Shown here piece by piece: positions 42,323-50,135 of a DNA stretch of 64,000 bases. The DNA is taken from assembly GCA_963788055.1 (NCBI GenBank), contig CAWBFA010000005.1, positions 682,001 through 746,000 of the forward strand, written 5' to 3'. The notes beneath the pieces were generated by a model, which saw only the letters and a program-made list of their open reading frames with translations, made no database searches and was not told the origin of the DNA. The position numbers and the translations under genes were made by a program. Positions within the stretch are counted from its first letter, which is position 1; the number at the start of each line of letters is the position of its first letter. The stretch comes from JACCTU01 sp963788055. Its GTDB lineage: Bacteria > Actinomycetota > Thermoleophilia > Gaiellales > Gaiellaceae.

Positions 42323-43305
42323 AGCTGCTGGCGTTTGCCGCACTTGCGCTCCTCACCACCGCTCCCGACCCCGTCGCTCTCCAGGCCCGGTACGACGCCG
42401 CGCGCGACCAGGAGGAACGCGCGTTGCGCGCCGGCGATCGCCCCGGCGCCGCTCGTGCGCACGTGGACGTGCTCGCCGCGGAGCGACACGACCACCGGCC
42501 TGCCGCATGGCGCGGTGGGCATGACGCACCCGGCTTCGCAGTGCCGCCGGTCGCGCGGGGAGAGCGACAGAAGGATGCGCGCCTCGCCGCTCGGCTGGCC
42601 GAGGTCGGTGCGTCGTACCGAGGCTGGGCCGCGTTCTGGGTGCACGACCTCGGCACGGGTGCCTGGGCCGGTTGGAACTCCGACGCGCGTTTCCCTGCCG
42701 CATCGACGGTGAAGCTCGGGGTGCTTGCCGAGGCGCTACGCCGCGGCCACGGGCCCGGCTCCTCACTCTGGTACGACCTGCGCCAGCTCACCGGCTGGTC
42801 CTCGAACCTCGCCACGAATCGGCTCACGCAGCGGCTGGGCGGCGAGAGTCGGGTCGAGGCCGCGCTCAGGCGGCTCGGTGCGCGCGCGAGCACGTACCCG
42901 GGGCCCTACCGCGCGGGAACCTCAGCGGCCGCAGACGCGCCGAAACCGCCGCCGCACGAGCACACGCGTGTGACGACGGCGCACGATCTGGGCAGGGTGC
43001 TCTACGCGTTCCACGCGGCGGCTGCGGGAAACCGTCATGTCGAGCGAACGTCCGGCCTGTCGCGGATTCAGGCGCGCCGCGGGATCGCGCTGCTCGTGCA
43101 CTCCGTGCACGGTGGGCTGCTCGAGCCGTACTTCTCGGCCCCGGTCGCCCACAAGGAAGGATGGATCTCCGACTTGCGCGCCAGCGCCGCGATCGTCTAC
43201 GGCCGCACGCCGAAGATCGTCGTCGTGCTCGCATACAGACCCGACATCACCGAGGCGGAGGCCCGCGCTCTCGGCCGCCGCGTCGCTGCCTTGACCCTCG
43301 ACTGA
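42319..43305 (+). CDS. Class A beta-lactamase-like serine hydrolase, exported
   Basis: A 328-residue protein with a short N-terminal hydrophobic signal ('LLAFAALALLTTAP') and a long Ala/Arg-rich linker. The class A fold motifs are S-x-x-K in 'FPAASTVKLGVLAEAL', S-x-N in 'GWSSNLATNRL' and K-x-G in 'AHKEGWISDL'. The omega-loop Glu-x-x-Leu-Asn needed for rapid beta-lactam deacylation is not visible, so this is more likely a peptidase or transpeptidase-like enzyme than a resistance enzyme. The GTG start overlaps the ATPase stop; it may act on the wall under control of the ABC complex. Confidence 0.78.
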   Translation: MKLLAFAALALLTTAPDPVALQARYDAARDQEERALRAGDRPGAARAHVDVLAAERHDHRPAAWRGGHDAPGFAVPPVARGERQKDARLAARLAEVGASYRGWAAFWVHDLGTGAWAGWNSDARFPAASTVKLGVLAEALRRGHGPGSSLWYDLRQLTGWSSNLATNRLTQRLGGESRVEAALRRLGARASTYPGPYRAGTSAAADAPKPPPHEHTRVTTAHDLGRVLYAFHAAAAGNRHVERTSGLSRIQARRGIALLVHSVHGGLLEPYFSAPVAHKEGWISDLRASAAIVYGRTPKIVVVLAYRPDITEAEARALGRRVAALTLD

Positions 43306-43335
43306 CCGGCGGCGTGGGATACTGAGCCGGTCGCC

Positions 43336-43554
43336 GTGAAGACGCGCGTCACGTTCGTGCTGCTCGCCTGGCTGGCGGCCTTCACCATTGTCATGGCTCT
43401 GTTCCTGGCTTTCGGGACCGAGCTGCAGGAACTCCCGCTCCCGCTCCGGGCGCTGACGATCAGCGGCGTGCTGGTGTTGAGCATGACGCAAATCGTGATC
43501 CCGCTCATCAACCGGTTTCTCAGAGGGTCGGGCCGATTTCGACGCAAGCGATGA
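43336..43554 (+). CDS. Small two-helix membrane protein
   Basis: A 72-residue protein with helix 1 'FVLLAWLAAFTIVMALFLAFG' and helix 2 'ALTISGVLVLSMTQIVIPLI', then a basic tail 'FLRGSGRFRRKR'. This is the layout of widespread small proteins of unknown function that some annotations link to efflux or membrane integrity. GTG 43336; GATACT at 43318-43323 is the only promoter-like box upstream and is 12 bases away. Confidence 0.65.
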   Translation: MKTRVTFVLLAWLAAFTIVMALFLAFGTELQELPLPLRALTISGVLVLSMTQIVIPLINRFLRGSGRFRRKR

Positions 43555-43586
43555 CGGCGATTCGGTGAACTAGGCTTCGGCAGCCT

Positions 43587-44072
43587 GTGGAAGCGTCTGC
43601 TTCGGATCGCCCGAATGAGCCGCTGAGCGCCGATGAATCACGCGCGCTGGGCGTTCGTCTGTACAACGACACGTGGACGCTCCTCAAAAAGGAGAGCCGC
43701 ACGCGTGCCGACGACGACGAGATGCTGAACGCGACGCACGCGTCGGCGTACCACTGGAGCCGGGCCGCCGATGCCGGCGCGGAGAACGCGGCGCGCAGCC
43801 AGTGGCAGATCTCGCGCGTGAACGCGGTGCTCGGCCGGGGTGAAGCGGCGGTGTACCACGCGAAACGCTGCCTCGAGCACTGCACGCAGAACGGGATCGG
43901 CGACTGGGACCTCGCGAGCGCCTACGAAGCGCTTGCCCGCGCGCACCGCGTGACCGGGAGCGACGCCGAGTACCGTCGCAACCTGGAGCTCGGGCGCGAG
44001 GCGCTCGCGCAGATCGCCGACGCCGAGGATCGCAAGCACATCGCCGAGGACCTCGACGAGCTCGAGCCCTAG
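43587..44072 (+). CDS. TPR-like hypothetical protein
   Basis: A 161-residue all-helical soluble protein: 'ADDDEMLNATHASAYHWSRAADAGAENAARSQWQISRVNAVLGRGEAAVYHAKRCLEH' and 'DLASAYEALARAHRVTGSDAEYRRNLELGREALAQI' form two or three TPR-like helical hairpins. Homologous short proteins are common in actinobacteria without assigned function. The GTG start has TAGGCT ten bases upstream. It overlaps the end of the lipoprotein gene on the other strand. Confidence 0.7.
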   Translation: MEASASDRPNEPLSADESRALGVRLYNDTWTLLKKESRTRADDDEMLNATHASAYHWSRAADAGAENAARSQWQISRVNAVLGRGEAAVYHAKRCLEHCTQNGIGDWDLASAYEALARAHRVTGSDAEYRRNLELGREALAQIADAEDRKHIAEDLDELEP

Positions 44073-44356
44073 GCGGGACCGCAGGCGGTGACGGCGGCGC
44101 GCAGCTTCTCGAGCGACGCTGCGGCCGGCGGGCGATTCTGCTTCAGCGCGGCATCCGCCCGCGCGAACTCCTCGTACGGCATCGTCTCCTGAAGGCGCTC
44201 GACGATGCAGCGGCACTGGGGCTCGGCGGTGTTGGGCTGCGCCGTGCACTCCTGCACGAACGTGTCGATCGACTTCTGCGGGTAGCCGTCTTCGCCGCCC
44301 CCACCGCAGGCAGCGAGGCCCGCGACGGCGACGGCGAAGGCAGCGCCGCTACGCAA
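44069..44356 (-). CDS. Small lipoprotein
   Basis: A 95-residue lipoprotein: signal 'AAFAVAVAGLAACGGGG' with the lipobox L-A-A-C, then a helical mature part with three more cysteines ('VQECTAQPNTAEPQCRCIVERL' and 'VTACGPA'). Cys spacing suggests a disulfide-stabilised small domain. The TTG start lies eight bases inside the end of the M16 peptidase gene, so it is the last gene of the thioesterase-M16 operon. No family recognised. Confidence 0.7.
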   Translation of the reverse strand: MRSGAAFAVAVAGLAACGGGGEDGYPQKSIDTFVQECTAQPNTAEPQCRCIVERLQETMPYEEFARADAALKQNRPPAAASLEKLRAAVTACGPA

Positions 44357-45614
44357 GCAGTCGTTCGAAGCGCTCGGAGTCCTCGAACGGCCCGATCACC
44401 GCGAGGTTGAGCGCGTTTCGACCGATCACGTCCTGAGCAACTCGCTGCAGGTCTTCGACCGTGACGGCGTCGAGGCCTTCGAGCACTTCGCTCGGCTCGG
44501 TCGCGTTCCCTTCGAGCACCTCGCGCCGAAGCCCGTACATGATCGTCCCGTGCGGGCTCTCGAGCTGGAGGACGAAGCGGCCCTTAGCGAAGTTTCGCGC
44601 CTTCTCGAGCTCGTCGTCCGGCACCGGCTCCTCCGCGATCCGCCGCAGCTCGCGCACGATCGTCTCGATCGCGTCGTCGATCCTGTTGATGTCGACCCCG
44701 GCCTGCGAGTAGAGCGAGCCGGCGTCGGTGTAGCTGTTGTTGACGCCGAAGACGTAGTACGCGAGCCCGCGCCGCTCTCTCACCTCGGTGAAGAGCCGCG
44801 ACGACATCCCGCCGCCGAGGACGGTCGAAAGCAGCAACAGCGCGTAGCGGTCCGGATGCACGATCGGGTAGCTGCGAACGCCGAGCGACACGTGTGCCTG
44901 GTCCGATGCCTTCGTGTGCACGAGGACGCGGGGACCGCCGTTTGCGTCGAGCCGCACGGGGTCCGGTCCGGGCATCTCGCCGAGTGGGAACTCCGAGACG
45001 AGCTCCTCGATTTTCGCGAGCAAGCCGGCGTCGAACTTCCCGCCCACCCCGACGACGAGCCGCGTGGGCTGGTACCAGCGCTCGAGGTAGTCGAGGAAGG
45101 TCTCGCGCGTCGCGCCCCGGACGGTCTCCTTGCGACCGATGATGTCCCAGCCGAGCGGCTGGTCGCCGTAGAGAAGCTGCTCGTAGAGGCCGCCGAGGTA
45201 GTCGCGCGGCGTGTCGAAGTACATGTTCATCTCTTCGATGATCACGCCCTTCTCACGCTCGACCTCCTCCGGCTCGAAGCGGGAGTGGCGGATCATGTCG
45301 ACCAGCACGTCGAAGGCGATCGGCGCGTGCTCGGCCGCACAACGGACGTAGTAGCCCGTGTACTCCTTGCCGGTGAACGCGTTGAACTCGCCGCCGATCG
45401 AGTCGACCTCACCCGAGATATCCCTCGACGTGGGCCTCCGTTCGGTCCCCTTGAAGAACATGTGCTCGGCGAAGTGCGCGATCCCGTTCGTCTCGGGCGT
45501 CTCGTAGCGCGAACCCGCCGCGAACATCAGAAAACACGAGGTGGACTGCACGTTCGGCATCGGTGCGGTGAGAAGCCGCACGCCGTTCGCCAGGGTGGTT
45601 CGCTCGAAGGTCAT
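44349..45614 (-). CDS. M16-family zinc metallopeptidase
   Basis: A 421-residue peptidase with the inverted zinc motif 'IAHFAEHMFFKGT' (H-x-x-E-H) near residues 45-57 and the distal Glu in 'EREKGVIIEEMNMY'. The second, inactive half-domain is present ('VLGGGMSSRLFTEVRERRGLAYYVF', with the R-x-x-x-G-L-x-Y motif). This is the size and layout of processing-peptidase-like PqqL/YmxG proteins; actinobacterial members act on peptides in the cytoplasm. ATG 45614 overlaps the thioesterase stop (ATGA). Confidence 0.92.
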   Translation of the reverse strand: MTFERTTLANGVRLLTAPMPNVQSTSCFLMFAAGSRYETPETNGIAHFAEHMFFKGTERRPTSRDISGEVDSIGGEFNAFTGKEYTGYYVRCAAEHAPIAFDVLVDMIRHSRFEPEEVEREKGVIIEEMNMYFDTPRDYLGGLYEQLLYGDQPLGWDIIGRKETVRGATRETFLDYLERWYQPTRLVVGVGGKFDAGLLAKIEELVSEFPLGEMPGPDPVRLDANGGPRVLVHTKASDQAHVSLGVRSYPIVHPDRYALLLLSTVLGGGMSSRLFTEVRERRGLAYYVFGVNNSYTDAGSLYSQAGVDINRIDDAIETIVRELRRIAEEPVPDDELEKARNFAKGRFVLQLESPHGTIMYGLRREVLEGNATEPSEVLEGLDAVTVEDLQRVAQDVIGRNALNLAVIGPFEDSERFERLLA

Positions 45615-46009
45615 GCCGCCAGTCGCCGTCGCCATTCGTCCGGGATCTCCTTACTCGAATTGCTCTTGTAGTCGTACGCCACGAGCACGGTGGTCGCGCT
45701 CGCGACGACCTCGTCGCCGCGCCTCAGCTCGTACGCGAGGTCGAAGCTCTTCGTGCCGAGCCGAGCCGTGCGGACGCCGACCTCGATCTCGTCGCCGAAA
45801 CCGACTGGTGCACGAAAGTCGATCTCGACGCGGGCGAGGATCATCGCCATCTCGCTCGTGTCGGGCTTGTCGAACGCACCGAGCCGCCTCAGAAACTCGA
45901 TCCGCGCGTTCTCGATCCACGTCAGGTACACCGCGTTGTTCGCATGGCCCATCGGGTCGAGATCGCTGAATCGCGCAACCTCACGGTGCACGAACGGGAA
46001 GCTCTCCAC
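45611..46009 (-). CDS. Acyl-CoA thioesterase (YbgC/4HBT-like)
   Basis: A 132-residue single hot-dog domain: 'REVARFSDLDPMGHANNAVYLTWIENARIEFLRRLG' holds the catalytic-loop D-x-D-P-M-G-H-x-N-N pattern, with 'RVEIDFRAPVGFGDEIEVGVR' following. These hydrolyse short or aromatic acyl-CoAs in the cytoplasm. The start is GTG 46009, nine bases after minus-strand TATACC, which overlaps the divergent TATAGA promoter. First gene of the operon with the M16 peptidase. Confidence 0.88.
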   Translation of the reverse strand: MESFPFVHREVARFSDLDPMGHANNAVYLTWIENARIEFLRRLGAFDKPDTSEMAMILARVEIDFRAPVGFGDEIEVGVRTARLGTKSFDLAYELRRGDEVVASATTVLVAYDYKSNSSKEIPDEWRRRLAA

Positions 46010-46018
46010 GCCGATGAT

Positions 46019-46026
46019 GGTATAGA
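46019..46026. promoter_or_regulatory. Overlapping divergent -10 boxes (thioesterase / SIS)
   Basis: GGTATAGA gives TATACC on the minus strand (nine bases from GTG 46009) and TATAGA on the plus strand (seven bases from ATG 46034). Polymerase could occupy only one direction at a time. Confidence 0.5.
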
Positions 46027-46033
46027 CGCAGGT

Positions 46034-46894
46034 ATGTCTGGAGACGCGACGCGCGCGTCGATCGCCGCGCAGCCCGACTGGCTCCGGCACGTGCCGACCG
46101 ACCGGCGACTCCCGGACGGCTTGCGCGTCGTCTACACGGGCTGTGGCACGTCGTTCCACGCCGCGCAAACCGGCGGCGAGGCTGTTCAGGCGCTGGAGGC
46201 CGTGCTGCGCCCGCCCGAGGCGGATCTGCTCGTCGTGGTCAGCCACGAGGGCGACACTGCGGTCACGCTCGAGGCGGCTCGCGCCTTCCGCGGCCCGAAG
46301 TGGCTGGTCACGGGCAAGCCGGACAGCCCGCTCGGCGAGCTCTGCGACGAGGTGATCGTGGCGACGCCGGCGGTCGAGCAGAGCTGGTGTCACACAGCGA
46401 GCTACACCTGCGCGGTCGCGGCGCTTGCCGCGCTCCGCGGCGAGGACGTCTCGTGGTTCGCGGGTGCGGTCGAGGAGGCTCTGGGCGAGCGCGAGCCGGT
46501 TTCCGAGCACGAGCGCTGGCTGATCGCGGGCGCCGGCCGCGATTGGCCGACGGCGCAGGAGGCCGAGCTGAAGCTCAGGGAGGGCGCGTTCGTCGCCGCC
46601 GAGTCCCGCCACACCGAGCAGCTGCTGCACGGCTACCTCGCGGCGGTCGACGAGCTCGTCCGCTGCTTCGTGCTCGAGGGTGAGGGGCGAGCGGCAGGGC
46701 GCGCGCATGGAGCGGTCGAAGCCCTGAGGGTGCTCGGCTGCGAGACGACGCTCGTTCCGACGCGCCACCCGATCGTCGACATCGTCCGCTTCCAGCTGCT
46801 CACGCTCGACCTCGCCGAGTCCCGCGGCGTCGATCCCGACCGGATCAGGCGCGACGACGAGCGCTGGGCCCGCGCTGCGGAGGTCTCTCGCTGA
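46034..46894 (+). CDS. SIS-domain sugar isomerase-like protein
   Basis: A 286-residue protein with two SIS domains like the isomerase half of GlmS: 'VVYTGCGTSFHAAQTGGEAV' (the G-C-G-T-S sugar-phosphate loop), 'LLVVVSHEGDTAVTLEAARA' and 'AQEAELKLREGAFVAAESRHTEQLLHG'. The glutaminase half is absent, so it may be a sugar-phosphate aldose/ketose isomerase or deaminase of the AgaS/GlmS-like group. It starts at ATG 46034 behind TATAGA and tail-overlaps the DUF3052 gene by 50 bases. Confidence 0.82.
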   Translation: MSGDATRASIAAQPDWLRHVPTDRRLPDGLRVVYTGCGTSFHAAQTGGEAVQALEAVLRPPEADLLVVVSHEGDTAVTLEAARAFRGPKWLVTGKPDSPLGELCDEVIVATPAVEQSWCHTASYTCAVAALAALRGEDVSWFAGAVEEALGEREPVSEHERWLIAGAGRDWPTAQEAELKLREGAFVAAESRHTEQLLHGYLAAVDELVRCFVLEGEGRAAGRAHGAVEALRVLGCETTLVPTRHPIVDIVRFQLLTLDLAESRGVDPDRIRRDDERWARAAEVSR

Positions 46895-47195
46895 GCCGGT
46901 AGACGAAGCGCACGGCCTGCCAGTCGCCGTCCACCGCGACGCTCTTGTTGTCGACGAGGCCCGCATCGAGGCCGATCCGCTGCACCGTGCCGAAGTCGAG
47001 ATCGGTCTCGAGCTTTGAGGCCTTCTTCGGCCACGCGATCCAGAGTCCGTCCGCCGGCCCGAGCGTGCGCTTGAGCTTCGCGAAGCGTGTTGCGAGATCC
47101 GCGCTGGAGGTGGTAAAGAAGACGACGACCGCTGCGCCCGGCTTTGCGCCGAGCTTCTTCGACAGCGGCGTCGCCGAGTAGTCCGGCTCAGGCAT
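46845..47195 (-). CDS. DUF3052 family protein
   Basis: A 116-residue cytosolic protein with the DUF3052 pattern: 'YSATPLSKKLGAKPGAAVVVF', 'ADGLWIAWPKKASKLETDLDFGTVQRIGLDAGLVDNKSVAVDGDWQAVRFVYRL'. The family is common in actinobacteria and proteobacteria and its role is unknown. The ATG overlaps the end of the epimerase gene by eight bases, giving a two-gene operon. Confidence 0.85.
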   Translation of the reverse strand: MPEPDYSATPLSKKLGAKPGAAVVVFFTTSSADLATRFAKLKRTLGPADGLWIAWPKKASKLETDLDFGTVQRIGLDAGLVDNKSVAVDGDWQAVRFVYRLSERPPQRGPSARRRA

Positions 47196-48150
47196 CGGCG
47201 AGCAATTCCCGCTCGCGTTTGTGCGTCAACCCGACGCCGTCGGCACGCGCGATCTCTCGCGACTCGTCCCAGGCGAGCGTGTCGGCGATCGTCTCGTCGA
47301 GCGGACGGAACCGCAGCCCCGCGCCCACGGCCTTCGACACGTCGACTCGGAGCATCGCTGCGTGCTGCGGCGAGGCGATCCAGAGCGGCAGCTCCATCCA
47401 TTCGCCCACCCCTTCGGCGAGCAACCGCTCCGGCTCGACCCAGACGATCCGGGCGCCCGGCGTGACACGCAGGCACTCGTCGAGCAGCTCTCCGAACGTC
47501 GTCTGCTCGCCGGTCGCGTTGAAGGTGCCGGAGAGATCGGCCTCCACCGCGTTGACGAGCCATTCGCCGAGGTCGCGGACGTCGATCACCTGCACGGGTG
47601 CGTCCGGCGGGGCGGGAGCGAGCACGGAGCCGCCGGTGGCGACGCGGCGCGGCCAGTAGGTGAACCGGTCGCTCGCGTCGTGGGGCCCGACGATCAGACC
47701 GGGCCGCACGACGAGCGCGTGATCGCCGAAGCCATCACGGACGATCTGCTCGCATGCCGCTTTCCTCGCCCCGTAGTCCTCCGCTCGCTCGGACTCGAGG
47801 TCGGCGAGCTCGGCGACCGGCGCTTCCTCCGTCGGCGGAATGCTGAGATCGGCGTACGCGGAGATGCTCGAGACGTAGACGTAGAGCCCGGCACGGCTGC
47901 GGAGCGCGTCGACCGAGAGCCGCACCGCGCGCGGAAGGTCTGTGGACAGGTCGAGCACGGCGTCCCACTCGCCGCTCTCGAGGGCGGAGACGTCCAAGGT
48001 CCGATCTCCCCGGAGCTTCGCCGCCTCGGGGAACAGCTCAGGATTCGTGATCCCCCGGTTGAAGAGCGTCACCTCGTGTCCGCGGTCGAGCGCGTACGTG
48101 ACGAGTGCGCGACCGAGGAATTCGGTTCCGCCGAGGACGAGGAGCCGCAT
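47188..48150 (-). CDS. NAD-dependent epimerase/dehydratase (extended SDR)
   Basis: A 320-residue Rossmann protein: 'LLVLGGTEFLGRALVTYAL' (NAD-binding G-x-x-x-F-L-G), 'WDAVLDLSTDLPRAVRLSVD', 'YVYVSSISAYAD' (active-site Ser) and 'ERAEDYGARKAACEQIV' (Y-x-x-x-K). Family members modify nucleotide-sugars; the 'GGTEFLGR' opening is typical of a less characterised subgroup also related to plant CSP41. ATG 48150 is favoured because the nucleotide-binding strand begins there. Cotranscribed with the DUF3052 gene. Confidence 0.82.
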   Translation of the reverse strand: MRLLVLGGTEFLGRALVTYALDRGHEVTLFNRGITNPELFPEAAKLRGDRTLDVSALESGEWDAVLDLSTDLPRAVRLSVDALRSRAGLYVYVSSISAYADLSIPPTEEAPVAELADLESERAEDYGARKAACEQIVRDGFGDHALVVRPGLIVGPHDASDRFTYWPRRVATGGSVLAPAPPDAPVQVIDVRDLGEWLVNAVEADLSGTFNATGEQTTFGELLDECLRVTPGARIVWVEPERLLAEGVGEWMELPLWIASPQHAAMLRVDVSKAVGAGLRFRPLDETIADTLAWDESREIARADGVGLTHKRERELLADA

Positions 48151-48232
48151 GCGTTCATCCTGCATGAAGGGGCGCGACCGGACGTTCGGCCGCACACCTT
48201 CGCCCGCACACGCGCTGGCAGCGCTCGGCCGC

Positions 48233-49393
48233 CTAGAGCTCCCGAAGCGCGTCGAGCGCCCGATCGACCTCGTCCGCAGTGTTGTAGTGGACGATCCCGA
48301 GACGTACGGCCCCCTCGGGAAGCCCGAGCCGGTCCATCACCTCGACCGCGTAGTAGTCCCCGGCCCACACCGCGATCTTCCGTTCCGCGAGTCGTGAGGC
48401 CACCGCGTCCGGCGACAGCGTGCCGTGCGTCACCGCGAACGTCGAGACGCGGCCCTCCATCGTCGGCAGACCGTGGAGTCGCCAGCCGTCAGGTAGACCC
48501 GCGAGGAACCGCTCGCCGAGCGTGCGCTCATGGATCCGGATCGCGTCCCAGCCGACGTCCGCGACGTAGTCCACCGCTGCGACGAAACCCGCGAGTAGCT
48601 CGTGCGCGAACGTGCCGGTCTCGAAGCGCTGGCCGAGCGGTTCGTCGGGCGCAGGGCGGACCTTGTACGGACGCCAGCGCTCGAGGAGCTCGGCGCGGCC
48701 GAACCCCATCCCCAGGTGCGGCCCGAAGAACTTGTAGGGCGAGCAGATCAGAACGTCGACCGCGAGTGCGGCCACGTCGATCGGTGCATGCGGGGCGTAG
48801 TGCACCGCGTCGGCCCATGCGAGCGCGCCCACCTCGTGCGCGAGGTCGGCGACTTGCCGCGCGTCGACGAGCGTCCCGAGCGCGTTCGAGGCGAGGGGGA
48901 ACGCGACGACGCGGGTCCGCTCCCAGAGCTTCGATCGGAGATCGTCCAGGTCGAGCGAGCTGTCGTCGCGCAGCTCGACGAGCCGGACGGTGAGGCCGAG
49001 GTCGCGTCCGAGCTCCAGCCACGGGGCGATGTTGGCGTCGTGGTCGAGCCTCGTCGTCAGGATCTCGTCGCCGGCCTGCAGTTCCCTCCCGATCGTGCGC
49101 GAGAGCGCGAAGTTGAGCGTCGTCATGTTCTGGCCGAACACGACCTCTTCGGGTCCGCAGGCGAGGAACGCAGCCGCGGCTAGGCGGGCCTCGGCGACGA
49201 GCGCGTCGCTCCGCACGCTCGCCTCGAACGGTCCACCGAGGTTCGCGTTCGACTCCCGCAGGTACGCGGCGATCGCTTCGATCACGGAGTCGGGTGCCTG
49301 CGTGCCTCCCGGGCCGTCGAACCGGGCCCACCGGCCGTCTAGGGCGGAGAAGCGCGCCCGAACGGCGTCGACGTCCAAGACGAGCGCGGCCAC
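48233..49393 (-). CDS. Cysteine desulfurase-like class V aminotransferase
   Basis: A 386-residue PLP enzyme. 'FDGPGGTQAPDSVIEAIAAYL', 'EVVFGQNMTTLNFALSRTI', 'ILTTRLDHDANIAPWLELG', 'WADAVHYAPHAPIDV' (PLP-binding Asp) and 'ICSPYKFFGPHLGMGF' (Schiff-base Lys) are visible. It lacks a clear catalytic-loop Cys, so it may be a lyase or desulfurase-like relative rather than IscS/SufS. The GTG 49393 start is supported by TAGCCT seven bases away; a longer frame upstream would cross the clpS gene. Confidence 0.83.
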   Translation of the reverse strand: MAALVLDVDAVRARFSALDGRWARFDGPGGTQAPDSVIEAIAAYLRESNANLGGPFEASVRSDALVAEARLAAAAFLACGPEEVVFGQNMTTLNFALSRTIGRELQAGDEILTTRLDHDANIAPWLELGRDLGLTVRLVELRDDSSLDLDDLRSKLWERTRVVAFPLASNALGTLVDARQVADLAHEVGALAWADAVHYAPHAPIDVAALAVDVLICSPYKFFGPHLGMGFGRAELLERWRPYKVRPAPDEPLGQRFETGTFAHELLAGFVAAVDYVADVGWDAIRIHERTLGERFLAGLPDGWRLHGLPTMEGRVSTFAVTHGTLSPDAVASRLAERKIAVWAGDYYAVEVMDRLGLPEGAVRLGIVHYNTADEVDRALDALREL

Positions 49394-49400
49394 AAAAACG

Positions 49401-49410
49401 AGGCTATCGT
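49401..49410. promoter_or_regulatory. Overlapping divergent -10 boxes (aminotransferase / clpS)
   Basis: Minus-strand TAGCCT (49406-49401) is seven bases from GTG 49393; plus-strand TATCGT (49405-49410) is eight bases from ATG 49419. The boxes share two bases. Confidence 0.5.
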
Positions 49411-49418
49411 GAGCCGAG

Positions 49419-49712
49419 ATGACCACGCTGACGCCCCCACGGGAGCGCGAGCGGACACGTGGTCCCGGCGACGGGACCGGGGACGCGAGTCGCGTGATCG
49501 TGCTCAACGACGACCACAACACGTTCGACGGCGTCGCGTTCGCACTCGCCGCCGTCCTGCCGGGCGTCGACTTCGAGCGCGGCATGTCGTTTGCGAACCG
49601 GATCCACAACAACGGCCAGGCGCTCGTCTGGAGCGGACACCGAGAGCAGGCCGAGCTCTACTGGGAACAGCTGAAAGGCCACGGTCTCACGATGGCGCCG
49701 CTCGAGCGTTGA
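49419..49712 (+). CDS. clpS: Clp protease adaptor ClpS
   Basis: A 97-residue adaptor that delivers N-degron substrates to ClpAP or ClpCP. The core is 'RVIVLNDDHNTFDGVAFALAAVLPGVDFERGMSFANRIHNNGQALV' with the N-D-D/H-N-T-F pattern and the substrate-pocket region; the first 25 residues are a flexible charged tail. Length is typical. It tail-overlaps the OsmC gene by 26 bases. Confidence 0.9.
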   Translation: MTTLTPPRERERTRGPGDGTGDASRVIVLNDDHNTFDGVAFALAAVLPGVDFERGMSFANRIHNNGQALVWSGHREQAELYWEQLKGHGLTMAPLER

Positions 49713-50118
49713 TCGCGCGTCCGTTCACGTTCCAGCCGTACTCGGGCTCGACGTTCAAGGACGCGCCGACGAAGCAGTCGCGCTCGGCCTTGAAAAGGAG
49801 CTCCTCGGTGAGCTCGTCACCCGGGTCCGGCTCGAGCGCGACCTCGTAGCTCGCCGCGATCTCGACGACGGCGTAGCGACCGTCGACTGCGCGCTTGGTG
49901 ACGCGCGCATGAGCTTCGCCGCGTCCCGATGCCTCGAGGCCTGCACGTTCCGCGTGGTAGCGCAGGCTCTCGATCGCGCACGTGAGGAGCGCGGCCACGA
50001 GGAAGTGGTCGGGCTTCCAGACCTCGGGCGCATCGATGGCTCCCTCGCCGTCGGCGAGCATCACGCCGCCGTCCTCCAGGCGCACGTCGTAGGTGAACTC
50101 CTTCGGCGGCATCGTCAT
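49687..50118 (-). CDS. OsmC-family protein
   Basis: A 143-residue OsmC/Ohr-like protein: 'FTYDVRLEDGGVMLADGEGAIDAPEVWKPDHFLVAALLTCAIESLRYHAERAGLE' contains the conserved helix with Cys ('LLTCAIESL'), and 'ERDCFVGASLNVEPEYGWNVNG' carries a second Cys near the C-terminus. Such proteins reduce organic hydroperoxides through a cysteine pair in some subfamilies. Two ATGs are possible (50118 and 50112). It is divergent from the enoyl-reductase-like gene with only 17 bases between starts. Confidence 0.82.
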   Translation of the reverse strand: MTMPPKEFTYDVRLEDGGVMLADGEGAIDAPEVWKPDHFLVAALLTCAIESLRYHAERAGLEASGRGEAHARVTKRAVDGRYAVVEIAASYEVALEPDPGDELTEELLFKAERDCFVGASLNVEPEYGWNVNGRAINARAAPS

Positions 50119-50123
50119 CGTCG

Positions 50124-50129
50124 TATCCT
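50124..50129 (+). promoter_or_regulatory. -10 box of the saccharopine dehydrogenase-like gene
   Basis: TATCCT, six bases before GTG 50136. Confidence 0.45.
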
Positions 50130-50135
50130 CGACCC

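Noticed and set aside
42319..43305. Calling the serine hydrolase a beta-lactam resistance gene
   Set aside because: The omega-loop glutamate motif is not visible and K-T-G is replaced by K-E-G; gene context favours a wall-related role.
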